DNA from: Taishania sp037189645 | GTDB lineage: Bacteria; Bacteroidota; Bacteroidia; Flavobacteriales_D; Crocinitomicaceae | Length of the DNA stretch: 64,000 nucleotides | Assembly (NCBI GenBank): GCA_037189645.1 | Contig: JBBCIY010000007.1 | Location: forward strand, 240,481-304,480 | Direction of reading: 5' to 3' | Shown here: positions 63,932-64,000 of the stretch, piece by piece | Position numbering within the stretch: position 1 is the first letter of the stretch | Layout: every line of letters starts with the position of its first letter | Position numbers and translations under genes: made by a program | Notes under the pieces: generated by a model | Told to the model about the DNA's origin: nothing | Databases searched by the model: none | The model's input: only the letters and a program-made list of their open reading frames with translations

Positions 63932-64000
63932 AGTGGCGTCGACTTACTCTCCCACCTTCAAAAAGGCAGTACCATCAGCGCTGGCGGGCTTAACTTCTCT
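63932..64000 (-). rRNA. rrf: 5S ribosomal RNA, 3' part (gene runs off the right edge)
   Basis: The minus strand reads AGAGAAGTTAAGCCCGCCAG, followed by CGCTGATGGTACTGC, and later GTGGGAGAGTAAGTCGACGC, which are conserved 5S rRNA blocks (loop C/helix III, then loop D/E and helix I). The first part of the gene, and presumably the 23S and 16S genes, lie beyond the window. The 3' end is placed at the closing of helix I, with an uncertainty of a few bases. Confidence 0.93.

Overview
The window looks like chromosomal DNA of a Bacteroidota bacterium, most likely a Flavobacteriales member of the Fluviicola/Crocinitomicaceae type. The signs are type IX secretion (T9SS) cargo with type A and type B C-terminal sorting domains, a PorV/PorU-like pair, a TonB-dependent receptor with an N-terminal carboxypeptidase-regulatory-like domain, repeated TAnnTTTG promoter elements, and a miaB / sigma-54-type activator / lptE / secG gene order. 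No phage, transposase or CRISPR array was seen. GC content is moderate, and one short, visibly AT-rich gene sits inside the phenylacetate cluster.

Layout. 1-5.8 kb: a TonB receptor (cut by the left edge) and a secreted beta-helix-type lipoprotein, divergent from a Na/Pi cotransporter-PhoU fusion; this may be a phosphate-acquisition locus. 5.9-11.4 kb: a leftward cassette of a cytoplasmic SGNH hydrolase, a membrane-anchored patatin-like phospholipase and a small two-helix protein, next to a large WG-repeat protein. 11.6-17.7 kb: aerobic phenylacetyl-CoA epoxidase, with paaA-B-C-(AT-rich membrane ORF)-D leftward and two tandem paaE reductases plus an SDR rightward. 17.8-20.4 kb: a small membrane protein, a DnaJ/TerB-like protein, purS and pssA. 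20.5-26.7 kb: a PorV-like barrel protein translationally coupled to a 1704-residue PorU2/gingipain-type C25 peptidase.

26.8-38.6 kb is a long leftward block: rsmI, a VAT-1-like reductase, a class A penicillin-binding protein, then scoA and scoB (succinyl-CoA:3-ketoacid CoA transferase) split by a GT-C-like membrane protein, followed by two more GT-C-like proteins and a GT2 dolichol-phosphate-mannose-synthase-like enzyme. 38.7-43.8 kb: a 52-residue membrane protein, a glycosyltransferase, a pRiA4b ORF3-like acidic protein, a methyltransferase, a TraB/GumN protein, an FKBP lipoprotein and a secreted protein. 43.9-48.7 kb: the miaB-activator-lptE-TPR-secG operon, closed by a terminator. 48.9-51.6 kb: an RND/MMPL exporter. 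51.9-63.5 kb: T9SS cargo (a seven-repeat FG-GAP propeller, a 1440-residue type B adhesin and a type A propeller) interleaved with rmlA, a polyprenyl synthase, a stand-alone LytTR regulator and an outer-membrane barrel. The right edge carries the 3' end of a leftward 5S rRNA gene with its terminator, so an rRNA operon lies beyond the window.

The most interesting points are the split sco operon with three GT-C-like proteins (two sharing a C-terminal motif), the intracellular SGNH-patatin-2TM cassette, the PorV-PorU2 coupling with an intact gingipain His/Cys dyad, tandem paaE genes with an AT-rich insert in the paa operon, and the stand-alone LytTR gene upstream of a giant repeat adhesin. All functional statements come from reading motifs and gene order; no database search was run.
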